A stretch of DNA of 64,000 nt from NCBI GenBank assembly GCA_023410875.1, contig JAEYPH010000107.1, positions 1 through 64,000 on the forward strand, written 5' to 3'. The position numbers and the translations under genes were made by a program. Each line of letters opens with the position of its first letter. The first letter of the stretch is position 1. The notes under the pieces were generated by a model, which saw only the letters and a list, made by a program, of their open reading frames with translations, did no database searches and was not told where the DNA came from. The stretch is from Bacillota bacterium (GTDB taxonomy: Bacteria > Bacillota > Clostridia > Christensenellales > UMGS416). Of this stretch, positions 51,304 through 59,953 are shown in pieces.

Positions 51304-52406
51304 ACGAGCCTGCCTCGGGCGGCCACAGCCACGCTGCGCAGGAGGCCATTCTCCATCAGCCACAGCCGGTCGTGCAGATTCACCGTGGTGCAGATGTGGG
51401 TGGGCACGATGGCCACACGCTGACCCACAGCCAGGCCGGTGTGCCCGCCCCGGCTGCGCAGCATGCCGTGCTCCTCGTTGACGCGCTCCAGCACCAGATC
51501 GTCATTGCCCTGCGCCACGCCGTAGCCTTCAAAGAAGAACGGCGGCACGCCGGGGATGAAGTCGGTGGCAAAGGTCTTGCTGCCGCCATCCACGATGGCC
51601 AAATCCTCCCGGGGTGTGCTGACCACAGTGGTCCACACGGCGGCGGCGCAGTCGGCAGCGCGGCACGCGCCTTCGCGCACCTGCATGCGGTCATAGAAGA
51701 TGTAGGTGCCCGGCCGCACCTCGGTAACGCCGGCGGCTTGGGCGGCATAAGCGCCGGTGGGCGTGGAGCCGCAGCTGACGTCGCGGATATTCAGGCCCAG
51801 GCCCCGCAGCCGGTCCGCCAGCGAAGCGAGCATCTGGCCCTCCTGCAGGCCGGCGGCGCGCCGGTCGGCCGTAGGCGCGCCGTCCAGCATCAGCCCGCGA
51901 AAGGTGAACACGCCCCGCAGGTCCAGGCCCGGAAGCGTCGCCACCGCCGGCGCCAGCGCCAGGGCGGCGTCATAAGCTGCGCCGGTGCGGTTTAAGCCGG
52001 TGTCAACCTCCAGGCGCACCTCAAAGCGCAGGCCTTCCCGCTGGGCGGCCTGGGACAGCGCCTGCGCGCCGGCCAGGCTGTCCACCGCCAGGATCAGCCG
52101 CACCCGCTGCGCCAGCGCCGCCGCCCGGCGGATGCGGAAATCGCCGACCAACGGATAGGCGATGAAGATGTCGTTTAGGCCGCCGTCGGCCATGATCTCG
52201 GCTTCGCTGACCTTGGCGCAGGAGATGCCGCAGGCGCCATAGCTCATCTGCAGCCGCGCCAGCTCGGGTATTTTGTGCGTCTTCACATGGGGGCGCAACG
52301 CGCAGCCGGCGCCTGCCACGGCTTGCGCCATGGTTTGCAGGTTGGTGCGCACGATGGCCATGTCCACGACGACGGCCGGTGTTTCAATGTCCGATATATG
52401 CGGCAT
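51300..52406 (-). CDS. D-threonine aldolase/D-serine dehydratase-like PLP enzyme (DSD1 type)
   Basis: The 368-residue protein has an alanine-racemase-like barrel with the PLP lysine in RPHVKTHK (about residue 42) and a C-terminal D-serine-dehydratase-like domain with IVPTHICTTVNLHD that provides the metal-binding H-x-C. Such enzymes act on D-threonine or D-serine. As first gene of the operon, with a deacylase and a RidA protein, it completes a route that releases and breaks down N-acylated D-amino acids, for instance from peptidoglycan or lipopeptides. Confidence 0.91.
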   Translation of the reverse strand: MPHISDIETPAVVVDMAIVRTNLQTMAQAVAGAGCALRPHVKTHKIPELARLQMSYGACGISCAKVSEAEIMADGGLNDIFIAYPLVGDFRIRRAAALAQRVRLILAVDSLAGAQALSQAAQREGLRFEVRLEVDTGLNRTGAAYDAALALAPAVATLPGLDLRGVFTFRGLMLDGAPTADRRAAGLQEGQMLASLADRLRGLGLNIRDVSCGSTPTGAYAAQAAGVTEVRPGTYIFYDRMQVREGACRAADCAAAVWTTVVSTPREDLAIVDGGSKTFATDFIPGVPPFFFEGYGVAQGNDDLVLERVNEEHGMLRSRGGHTGLAVGQRVAIVPTHICTTVNLHDRLWLMENGLLRSVAVAARGRLV

Positions 52407-52566
52407 GACAGCCTCTCGAAATATTTCTTAGATTACTGTTTCGATCCCATGGATCGTGATTCCTGCCCGAATATCCGGCAGAGCGATCGCTTTATGATTA
52501 TTACCTTTAAAATCATAGAAAAACCATGAGCAGGATGCGCTGAAAGCCAATTCCAGATATTGTTCA

Positions 52567-52596
52567 TTGTATTTCCATTTATGGATATGGTAATAT
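52567..52596 (+). promoter_or_regulatory. candidate promoter of the GH18 gene
   Basis: TTGTAT (52567-52572), an 18-bp spacer and TAATAT (52591-52596) lie in an AT-rich gap 38 nt upstream of the start. Confidence 0.45.
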
Positions 52597-52633
52597 GCCT
52601 CAACCGACAATCCCAACGACGGAAGGAGACTTT

Positions 52634-54106
52634 ATGAAGATTGGAATCGTTCGGATGTGCAAAGGAATGGCTGCACTGCTGGCCGCCTGTGCACTGCTGC
52701 TCGCACCAATGGCGACCAGCGCTCAAGCAGCCGGTATGGATTATTCGCCGCCCAGCGTACCCGGCAGCCTGCGGGCCACGGCCATAGGCACAACCTCGGT
52801 CACGCTGAGCTGGGGCAAGTCCTGGGATAACGCTGGATTGAGAAACTATTGCGTCTACCGCAACTCCGCCTATTATACCTATTCTACGACGACCAGCAAA
52901 ACGGTCACGGGCCTTGCGCCAAACACCACTTACACATTCTATATTAAGGCGCAGGACTGGTCGGGGAACTTTTCCTCCGCCAGCAATCGTATCACCGTGA
53001 AGACCAAGGCCACGACAGCGGCCAGCCGGGCTCCAGCCGCGCCGGCAGCGTCCGGCAAGATGGTCCTCGGGTATTACGCATCCTGGGCAGCCTATTCGGG
53101 CTATACGCCTTCGGATATTCCCGCAAGCAACCTGACGCATATCCTGTACGCCTTCGCCAACATCGGCGCGGATTATAAGATTGCCCTGGGCGATCCGGAG
53201 GTCGACGCAAAGAACTTTGCCGAGCTTCGCGCGCTCAAGGCAAAGAACCCCCGCCTCAAAACGCTGATATCCATAGGCGGCTGGACATGGTCGGAGCGCT
53301 TCTCCAACGTTGCGCTGACCGCCGAACGCCGCACGGCCTTCGCCAAGAGCGCCGTGGCTTTCATCAAAAAGTACGGTCTGGACGGCGTGGACATCGACTG
53401 GGAATACCCGGTGGACGGCGGTGAGGCGGACAACGTGGAGCGCGCCGCAGACAAGCAGAACTTCACGCTGCTGATGGCGCAGCTGCGCGCCACGCTGGAC
53501 GCTCAGGGCAAGGCCGACGGCAAGAGCTATCTGCTGAGCTTCGCCGGCGGAGCGGACACTGCCTACTGCAACAACGTGGAAATGAGCAAGCTCAGCAAGT
53601 ACGTGAACTTTGCAATGGTCATGACCTACGACATGCATGGTTCCTTCGACGATTACACGGACCTGAACGCGCCGCTCTACGGCACCACCCAGGCCTCGCC
53701 CAACCGGGTTTGGAGCTGCGATCAGGCTGTCAACGCCTGGATCAAGGCCGGCTTCCCCAAGAGCAAGCTGGTCATGGGCGTGCCCTTCTATGGCAGGAAG
53801 TATACCGGCGTCACCGGCGGCGGAAAGGGCATCTTTAAACCCTTCGTTTCTGCCAAGTCCATCGATTATGACGATATCCTGTCGGGCTATCTGGGCAGGA
53901 GCGGCTACGCGCGCTACTACGGCGCTGCAGGCAAGACGCCGTGGCTGTTCAACGGCTCCACATTCATAAGCTATGAGGACACAGCGTCCATCGCTCAAAA
54001 GACCGCTTATGTGAAGCAATGGGGGCTGGCCGGCGCCGGTGTGTGGGAGCTCTCGCAGAACGACGACGGCGCGCTGCTTAGGGCTTTGTATTCGGGTTTG
54101 AGGTAG
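52634..54106 (+). CDS. secreted glycoside hydrolase family 18 protein with FN3 domain
   Basis: The 490-residue protein has a Sec signal peptide (about 1-33, ending SAQAAG), one fibronectin type III domain (about 41-128), a TTAASRAPAAPAAS linker, and a GH18 barrel (about 144-490). The catalytic DxxDxDxE motif is DGVDIDWE with E257 as acid, and MTYDMHG supplies the tyrosine-aspartate pair. It should hydrolyse chitin or peptidoglycan-like GlcNAc polymers outside the cell. A ribosome site GGAAGGAGA precedes the start, and a strong terminator follows the stop. Confidence 0.94.
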   Translation: MKIGIVRMCKGMAALLAACALLLAPMATSAQAAGMDYSPPSVPGSLRATAIGTTSVTLSWGKSWDNAGLRNYCVYRNSAYYTYSTTTSKTVTGLAPNTTYTFYIKAQDWSGNFSSASNRITVKTKATTAASRAPAAPAASGKMVLGYYASWAAYSGYTPSDIPASNLTHILYAFANIGADYKIALGDPEVDAKNFAELRALKAKNPRLKTLISIGGWTWSERFSNVALTAERRTAFAKSAVAFIKKYGLDGVDIDWEYPVDGGEADNVERAADKQNFTLLMAQLRATLDAQGKADGKSYLLSFAGGADTAYCNNVEMSKLSKYVNFAMVMTYDMHGSFDDYTDLNAPLYGTTQASPNRVWSCDQAVNAWIKAGFPKSKLVMGVPFYGRKYTGVTGGGKGIFKPFVSAKSIDYDDILSGYLGRSGYARYYGAAGKTPWLFNGSTFISYEDTASIAQKTAYVKQWGLAGAGVWELSQNDDGALLRALYSGLR

Positions 54107-54128
54107 AGGATTGCTGCCATAAACAGAG

Positions 54129-54171
54129 GCTGCCGTGTCAGGGAGAAACACCCTGGCACGGCAGCTTTTTT
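54129..54171 (+). terminator. intrinsic terminator of the GH18 gene
   Basis: A 15-bp stem with one mismatched pair (54129-54143 with 54151-54165) and a 7-nt loop is followed by TTTTTT (54166-54171). Confidence 0.9.
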
Positions 54172-54251
54172 GAGGCGGGGGAGATCCTTCACAATGCGCC
54201 GCAATTTGACAAACTGTCCCAAATGCCTTACCTTTAGCAGGGGTGATGCAT

Positions 54252-54914
54252 ATGCCCGTGAACGGCATCGGGTCAGTCAACAGGCTGATCTATCGTCTGG
54301 AACCGGTGGACACTTCCGCCGGAAAAACGGAGTTTGACAGCGCGCTGCAAAGCGCCGTCAATTTATCCGCGGGTGATTTGGACAGCATCTTTGAGGCTGC
54401 CTCCAAACGGTACAACGTGCCGGTGAACCTGCTCAAGGCGGTGGCCAAGGTCGAATCCAACTTCAACCCCAACGCGACCTCCCGCTGCGGGGCCATGGGC
54501 GTGATGCAGCTGATGCCGCGGACAGCCAAGTGGCTGGGCGTCAGCGACGCCTACAACGCGCAGGAGAACATCATGGGCGGCGCCAAATACTTAAGCCAGT
54601 TGCTGCGCCAGTTTGACGGGGACACTGCCCGCGCGCTGGCCGCCTACAACGCCGGGCCGGGGCGCGTCAGCAAGGCCGGCGGCGTGCCCGCCTTTGCCCA
54701 GGGCTATGTGGACAAAGTGATGAGGTATCTAGACGACGACCTGAGCGCCGGCGGCGCACCCACCGCCGTACCGAACGGTTCGGGAAATGCCCAGTCTGCT
54801 GCTTCGGACAGCGGCAGCGCGGACAGGCTCTCCACGATGATGCTGATTTATCAGCTGCTGCTGAACCAAAGCCTGACGGGCGGCAAGACCGAAGACCGGA
54901 ACGGTTCTTTCTGA
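54252..54914 (+). CDS. lytic transglycosylase (SLT) domain protein
   Basis: The 220-residue protein has a lysozyme-like SLT domain (about 45-160): catalytic E68 in AVAKVESNFNPNA, GVMQLMP and AYNAGPGRV. It cleaves peptidoglycan between MurNAc and GlcNAc. No signal peptide is visible, so export may use another route or it may act after release, for example in flagellar or spore contexts. The start at 54252 leaves AGGGG 8-9 nt upstream; GTG and ATG codons just upstream are alternatives. A TTGACA at 54206-54211 may be its -35 box. The C-terminal 55 residues are low-complexity with one helix. Confidence 0.88.
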   Translation: MPVNGIGSVNRLIYRLEPVDTSAGKTEFDSALQSAVNLSAGDLDSIFEAASKRYNVPVNLLKAVAKVESNFNPNATSRCGAMGVMQLMPRTAKWLGVSDAYNAQENIMGGAKYLSQLLRQFDGDTARALAAYNAGPGRVSKAGGVPAFAQGYVDKVMRYLDDDLSAGGAPTAVPNGSGNAQSAASDSGSADRLSTMMLIYQLLLNQSLTGGKTEDRNGSF

Positions 54915-54940
54915 ACGCAAAGTATGGTATTACATAGGAC

Positions 54941-54978
54941 TGTCGTGCCAGGAAAACACCGGGCACGACATTTTTTTT
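54941..54978 (+). terminator. intrinsic terminator of the transglycosylase gene
   Basis: A 9-bp stem TGTCGTGCC (54941-54949) with GGCACGACA (54962-54970) is followed by eight T. The remaining gap 54979-55228 is AT-rich and holds only the promoter below. Confidence 0.88.
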
Positions 54979-55044
54979 GCGAATTGTTAAATTGTCTAAT
55001 TGTGTCGTTTGGAATTGTATATACTGTTTAGACGCCTTTGCCTA

Positions 55045-55074
55045 TTGACTTCCAAATATATCCGAATTTATAAT
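55045..55074 (+). promoter_or_regulatory. candidate sigma-A promoter of the GH5/sugar ABC operon
   Basis: TTGACT (55045-55050), an 18-bp spacer and consensus TATAAT (55069-55074) lie about 155 nt before the GH5 start. The long AT-rich leader leaves room for post-initiation control, but no riboswitch motif was recognised. Confidence 0.6.
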
Positions 55075-55228
55075 TTATTAAGTAATTTGTACAACAATAT
55101 ACCGAATGAATGTGTGTAAAATTTCGTGCTCTGTGCTGACGAGATTTGTCTGTTGCACGCAAAAATACCAATAAAGACATCGAAATTATGTTTATGCTGT
55201 CGCATCGTGTCGAGAAGGAGGAGAAATC

Positions 55229-56263
55229 ATGAAACAAACGGCGCTTCCCCGGTGGAGGGGATTCAACCTGCTGGACATGTTCACAATGAAGGACACCCAG
55301 GGCCGTTTCCGCGAGGAGGACTTCCAGATGATATCCGATCTGGGGTTCGATTTCGTGCGCCTGCCGTTGTGTTACACGCTGTGGACCAAATCCCCGGCCT
55401 GGGAAGATGTACGCAACATCGTGGAAGCCGAGGTTGAGAAGATCGACGAGGCCGTTCGACTGGGTAAGCAATACGGCGTGCATGTCAACATCAGCTTCCA
55501 CCGTGGGCCAGGCTATTCGGTGAACCACGAGCGCGAGGAACCCTACGTGCTCTGGCGGGACGCCGAGGCGCTGGACGCATTTATATACCACTGGAACTAT
55601 TTCGCCCGCCGCTATAAGGGAGAGTCCAATCGGGACGTCAGCTTCAACCTGCTCAACGAGCCCGCCCGAGACGATGGCATACTGACCCACGCCAGCCACG
55701 AGCGCGTGATGCGCGCCACGGTGGCCGCGATACACGAGGTCGACCCGGATCGGCTGATTCTGCTGGACGGTATGGTGTGGGGCAACGAGCCGATACCCGA
55801 GTTGGCCGATCTCCCCAACGTGGGACACAGCACCCGTGCCTATGTGCCCATGAGCGTGACCCATTCCAAGGCCGGCTGGGTCGCGGAATCGGACAACTAT
55901 CCCGAGCCGAAATGGCCCGGCGGCGTGCAGGACATGCGCCACAACCCTGACGGCACGCTGCAGACCGTGGGCCGCCAGGAGCTGCTGGCCCACTACCAGC
56001 GCTGGGCGCAGCTGGCGATGGACACCGGCGTGGGTGTGCACTGCGGTGAGGGCGGGTGCTTCAACCAGACGCCCCATGGTGTTGTGCTGGCCTGGGCGGA
56101 CGATGTGCTGGACATCCTGACGTCATTCAACATCGGCTACGCGCTGTGGAACTTCCGCGGAGCCTTCGGCATTGTGGACAGCGGGCGCGCCGATGTGGCC
56201 TATGAGGACTGGCGCGGCCACAAGCTGGACCGCGCGCTGTTGTCCGTGTTGCAGAAGTACTAG
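55229..56263 (+). CDS. glycoside hydrolase family 5 (cellulase-like) protein
   Basis: The 344-residue protein is a clan GH-A barrel without signal peptide. Acid/base E144 is in FNLLNEP, nucleophile E274 in HCGEGG, with the YGVHVNISFHR and RLPLCYTLW strands of the family. It probably splits beta-glucosides or mannosides inside the cell after uptake by the three transport genes that follow. The start has AAGGAGG about 8 nt upstream. Confidence 0.9.
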   Translation: MKQTALPRWRGFNLLDMFTMKDTQGRFREEDFQMISDLGFDFVRLPLCYTLWTKSPAWEDVRNIVEAEVEKIDEAVRLGKQYGVHVNISFHRGPGYSVNHEREEPYVLWRDAEALDAFIYHWNYFARRYKGESNRDVSFNLLNEPARDDGILTHASHERVMRATVAAIHEVDPDRLILLDGMVWGNEPIPELADLPNVGHSTRAYVPMSVTHSKAGWVAESDNYPEPKWPGGVQDMRHNPDGTLQTVGRQELLAHYQRWAQLAMDTGVGVHCGEGGCFNQTPHGVVLAWADDVLDILTSFNIGYALWNFRGAFGIVDSGRADVAYEDWRGHKLDRALLSVLQKY

Positions 56264-56292
56264 TCCGCCGTGCAACAGAAGGGAGTTTTTGC

Positions 56293-57276
56293 GTGTTTGT
56301 ATCGCCGAGAGTGTCCATAGCTTCAGCGGACATGAGCCTGCTCACCGCCAAGGGGCGCAAGGTTTTGCGCAAGGAGATCTGGAAATACCGTTGGGTATAC
56401 TTGCTGATGCTGCTGCCGGTGCTGGCACTGATCATACTGTTCCGCTATGTGCCCATGTACGGCATACAGCTGGCCTTCAAGTCCTATATGCTCAAGGGCA
56501 TCGCCGCGTCGCCGTGGGTGGGGTTCGAGCACTTCCAGCGCATGTTCATCGAGAAGAACTTCTGGCTCGCCGTGGAAAACACGGTCGTCATCTCGCTGCT
56601 CAAGACGCTGTTCGGGTTTCCGTTCCCCATCGTGCTGGCGCTGCTGATCAACGAGGTTATGCAGCCGCGCTTCAAGCGGGTGCTGCAGACGATCTATACG
56701 TTCCCGCACTTCTTGTCTTGGGTCGTGGTGGCCGGCCTGATGCTCAACCTGCTGGGTGATTCCGGCGCGGTGAAGAAGCTGTTCGTGCTGGCTGACCCGG
56801 CCTATCAGGACGGCTGGAACGTGCTGTATGACGCCAAGCTGTTCCGCACGCTGCTGGTGGCCTCGGACATCTGGAAGGAAGCGGGGTGGGGGACCATACT
56901 GTATCTGGCCGCCATCACCAGCATAGACCCTTCGCTCTATGAGGCGGCCACGATAGACGGCTGCAACCGCATGCAGCGCATCATACACGTGACGATGCCC
57001 GGCATCATCGGCATCGTGGTGCTGATGTTCATACTGAACATGGGCAATGTGATGAACGCCAACTTCGATCAGGTATTCAATCTGTACTCGCCGCCGGTGT
57101 TCAAGGTGGGCGATGTCGTGGATACTTACATTTACCGGCTCATGTTCCAGAACAGCACCCAGTTCGACTATGGCTTTGCCACAGCCGTGGGCCTGTTCAA
57201 GAGCGTCATCAATTTCGCGCTGCTGGCCGTTGCCAACTATGGCTCCCGCGCCATGGGCAACGACGGCATTATGTAG
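56293..57276 (+). CDS. carbohydrate ABC transporter permease, LplB-like
   Basis: The 327-residue protein has six membrane helices and the importer EAA loop (EAATIDGCNRMQRIIHVTMP). The N-terminus has the KEIWKYRWVYLLMLLP pattern of LplB/YteP permeases. It uses a GTG start at 56293 with GGGAG upstream; ATG at 56332 is an alternative without a ribosome site. With the next permease and the binding protein it forms a CUT1 importer for oligosaccharides. No ATPase gene is present, so a shared MsmX-like ATPase encoded elsewhere must energise it. Confidence 0.93.
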   Translation: MFVSPRVSIASADMSLLTAKGRKVLRKEIWKYRWVYLLMLLPVLALIILFRYVPMYGIQLAFKSYMLKGIAASPWVGFEHFQRMFIEKNFWLAVENTVVISLLKTLFGFPFPIVLALLINEVMQPRFKRVLQTIYTFPHFLSWVVVAGLMLNLLGDSGAVKKLFVLADPAYQDGWNVLYDAKLFRTLLVASDIWKEAGWGTILYLAAITSIDPSLYEAATIDGCNRMQRIIHVTMPGIIGIVVLMFILNMGNVMNANFDQVFNLYSPPVFKVGDVVDTYIYRLMFQNSTQFDYGFATAVGLFKSVINFALLAVANYGSRAMGNDGIM

Positions 57277-57285
57277 GAGGCTGCC

Positions 57286-58212
57286 ATGGCTGATACGCAA
57301 CGGCTGGACGTTCGAAAGCTCCCCGCTCCCAGGATCGCCAAAGCCAACCGCATCCGCAGGTTTACGGTTGTGGATTTCGGCATCTTGCTGGTGCTCACGG
57401 TGCTGGCGCTGATCATCCTCTATCCGTTCTACAACACGATCCTCGTGTCGCTGGTGCCGCAGAACGACTACATCCGGTCACCGTTCATGCTGTTCCCGGC
57501 GCGCATCACGCTGGAATCCTATGAGTTCGTGCTGTCCAGCAGCCTGCTGCTGCGCTCCATGGGCACATCGGCCATGATGATGGTCGTGGGCACCGCCTAC
57601 AACATGCTGCTGACGGTGCTGATGGCCTACGCCTTCACCAAGCCGCTGCCCGGCCGCAACTTCTTCCGCTTCCTCGTCGTGTTTACGATGTACTTCGGTG
57701 GCGGCCTGGTGCCCTATTATCTTCTGATCCGCGATCTGGGCCTCATCGACAGCTTCTGGTCCATGGTGCTGCCCACGGTCATATCGGTCACCTACATGCT
57801 GATCATCTCGGGCTTTTTCACCAGTCTGCCCACGGAGCTCGTGGAATCGGCCAACATCGACGGCGCGTCGGAGATGACGATCCTGTTTCGCATCATGCTG
57901 CCGCTGAGCCTGCCGATCCTCGCTACGTTCACGCTGTACTACGCCGTGGAGCGCTGGAATGAATGGTACAGCGCACTGCTGTTCATACAGGACGTGGAGA
58001 AATGGCCGCTGCAGTACACGCTGCGCAAGATCATACAGGACGCCAACTTCGTGACCAACCAGGCCATGACCGGAGAAGTGCGCCCGCCAACCTACGGCGA
58101 GGGCGTCAAGATGGCGTGCATCGTCGTGACGATGTTCCCGCTCATGGCGCTGTACCCCTTCCTGCAAAGATATTTCCTGACCGGGCTCACGCTGGGCGCG
58201 GTGAAGGGATGA
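57286..58212 (+). CDS. carbohydrate ABC transporter permease, YtcP/LplC-like
   Basis: The 308-residue protein has six membrane helices, an EAA loop (ESANIDGASEMTILFRIMLP in part) and the YFGGGLVPYYLLI motif of the YtcP group. It starts 9 nt after the LplB-like gene with AGGAGG upstream and forms the heterodimeric channel with it. Confidence 0.94.
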   Translation: MADTQRLDVRKLPAPRIAKANRIRRFTVVDFGILLVLTVLALIILYPFYNTILVSLVPQNDYIRSPFMLFPARITLESYEFVLSSSLLLRSMGTSAMMMVVGTAYNMLLTVLMAYAFTKPLPGRNFFRFLVVFTMYFGGGLVPYYLLIRDLGLIDSFWSMVLPTVISVTYMLIISGFFTSLPTELVESANIDGASEMTILFRIMLPLSLPILATFTLYYAVERWNEWYSALLFIQDVEKWPLQYTLRKIIQDANFVTNQAMTGEVRPPTYGEGVKMACIVVTMFPLMALYPFLQRYFLTGLTLGAVKG

Positions 58213-58231
58213 ATACAAAGGAGGTTGCACA

Positions 58232-59836
58232 ATGAAGAGCCACAAGATCCTGTACCTGTTGCTTGCGCTCGTGTTCGTGCTGGGCATGGCCGGCTGCGTC
58301 GGCGGGCCTGGCGGCACACCGGCTCCCTCGGGCAACGTGCCCGCACCCGGCGGCGAAAAGACCTACGCCGACAAGATCACCGTCAGCATGAGCGTGCTGG
58401 ACGCGGAAAAGTCCGGCAAGACCCCCAAGAACGAGTGGTTCAACAAGAAGTTCAACGTCGAGTGGAAGTACATTCCCGTGACCTGGGGCGACTGGGGCGA
58501 GAAGGTTCGCCAGTGGGTCGCCGCGCAGAACGTGCCCGACCTGATGTGGTGGGACATGAAGCTCAACCATACGGCGGAGTTCCGCAACTGGGCCAGCCAG
58601 GGCGCCTTCCGCGAGATCCCCGCAGACCTCTCCAAGTGGCCGGAGATGGCCAAGCAGCGCGAAGTGCTGGTGTCCGACGACAAGGTGCTCACCGTGGATG
58701 GCAAGCTCTACGGCTGGTCGGCCTACCGCAACAACCCCGAGTGGCTGCAGAACGCCTACTACCCGATGTTCGCCTATCGGCGCGACTGGGCCAAGGCCGT
58801 CGGCCTGTACAAAGAGGGCGACAGATACACTTGGGAAGAGGCCAAGGCCATGATCAAGAAGGTGCAGAGCGACGACCCCGGCAAGAACGGCGCCGGCAAC
58901 ACCTTCGGTATCACGTCGGAAGCCTGGGCATTCCCCGGCGTGTTCATGGAGATTCTGGGCTACGCCGAGGACCGCAATGGCTACATCAAGGGCTCCGACG
59001 GCAAGTGGATGCCTCTGATTCAGTCCCCCGGCTTCCTGGAGGAGCTCAAGTTCGTGACCGCGTTGTACCGCGAGGGCTACATCTGGAAGGATCAGATGGT
59101 CGTCAACGGCTCCGAAGGCTATGACAACTTCGCCGCCGGCCGCTCCTTCATGTTCCTGGGCAACAACTCGCCCGCCTGGTTCAATGGCCTGTATACCAAG
59201 ATGCTGGACAGCAAGATCATCGCCTCCACCGATCAGGTGGCACCGATGATCGTGTTCAGCCCCAAGGACAACAAGAGTTTTTGGCTGACCCAGACCGAAG
59301 ACTACTGGACCGTGACCAACTTCAGCGCCAAGGTGGATGATAAGAAGGCAGAGCGTATACTGGATATGTGGAACTGGCTGCTGACCGAGGATGGCCGCAA
59401 GTTCCGCGTGGCCGGCATCCCCGATACGGACTACACCAACAACGCCGACGGCACCATGACCATCAAGTGGGAGAAGAACCCCGACGGTTCTTACAAGAGC
59501 CCCTATGCCGACCAGGCGTTCAACGAATTTACGCCTCCCACGCTGCTCAAAGGGCCCACGGAGACCGACCGTACCGAAGGGTATGTGGCCTTCAAGCCCA
59601 TCGACGAATTCATGAAGACGCCGGACTACCATGTGCACCCGCTGAACTGGGAGCTGAACACCTTCGGCGGAAAGGCCTTTGCCCAGTACGGCTCCTTCAG
59701 CTCCGACACCACGACCAAGATCAAGGAGATCCTTGCGGCCTCTGACGATCCGGCGACGATGTGGCAGGCGTTCCTGGATGAGACGGTGCCCAAGATGAAG
59801 CCGGTCATCGACGAGCTCAACGCCGGCCTCAAGTAG
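58232..59836 (+). CDS. extracellular solute-binding lipoprotein, family 1-like (LipO type)
   Basis: The 534-residue protein has a lipoprotein signal (hydrophobic core to LGMAGC, acylated C22), a Gly/Pro-rich linker and a two-lobed binding domain. The length above 500 is typical of the LipO/YtcQ binding proteins that go with LplB/YtcP permeases and bind complex oligosaccharides. The start has AAGGAGG about 7 nt upstream. A 15-bp perfect hairpin follows the gene. Confidence 0.94.
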   Translation: MKSHKILYLLLALVFVLGMAGCVGGPGGTPAPSGNVPAPGGEKTYADKITVSMSVLDAEKSGKTPKNEWFNKKFNVEWKYIPVTWGDWGEKVRQWVAAQNVPDLMWWDMKLNHTAEFRNWASQGAFREIPADLSKWPEMAKQREVLVSDDKVLTVDGKLYGWSAYRNNPEWLQNAYYPMFAYRRDWAKAVGLYKEGDRYTWEEAKAMIKKVQSDDPGKNGAGNTFGITSEAWAFPGVFMEILGYAEDRNGYIKGSDGKWMPLIQSPGFLEELKFVTALYREGYIWKDQMVVNGSEGYDNFAAGRSFMFLGNNSPAWFNGLYTKMLDSKIIASTDQVAPMIVFSPKDNKSFWLTQTEDYWTVTNFSAKVDDKKAERILDMWNWLLTEDGRKFRVAGIPDTDYTNNADGTMTIKWEKNPDGSYKSPYADQAFNEFTPPTLLKGPTETDRTEGYVAFKPIDEFMKTPDYHVHPLNWELNTFGGKAFAQYGSFSSDTTTKIKEILAASDDPATMWQAFLDETVPKMKPVIDELNAGLK

Positions 59837-59861
59837 ACCTTCTCACAGCAAAAGAGTTCAA

Positions 59862-59895
59862 GCATCGGCGGCTGTCCAACGACAGCCGCCGATGC
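59862..59895 (+). terminator. hairpin terminator of the GH5/sugar ABC operon
   Basis: A perfect 15-bp stem (59862-59876 with 59881-59895) encloses a CAAC tetraloop. No T tract follows, so termination may be partial. Confidence 0.65.
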
Positions 59896-59953
59896 GCTGT
59901 ATAAAAGGCGGCGCATGGCAAAAGCTATGGAAAACTCTTCCGGGGGAACCGCC

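Noticed and set aside
52433..54280. A 615-codon minus-strand open frame opposite the GH18 gene
   Set aside because: The plus strand has a signal peptide, FN3 and GH18 motifs with a good ribosome site and terminator; the antisense frame has none of these.
58187..59638. A 483-codon minus-strand open frame opposite the solute-binding protein
   Set aside because: It is a shadow of the lipoprotein gene; no ribosome site and no family match.
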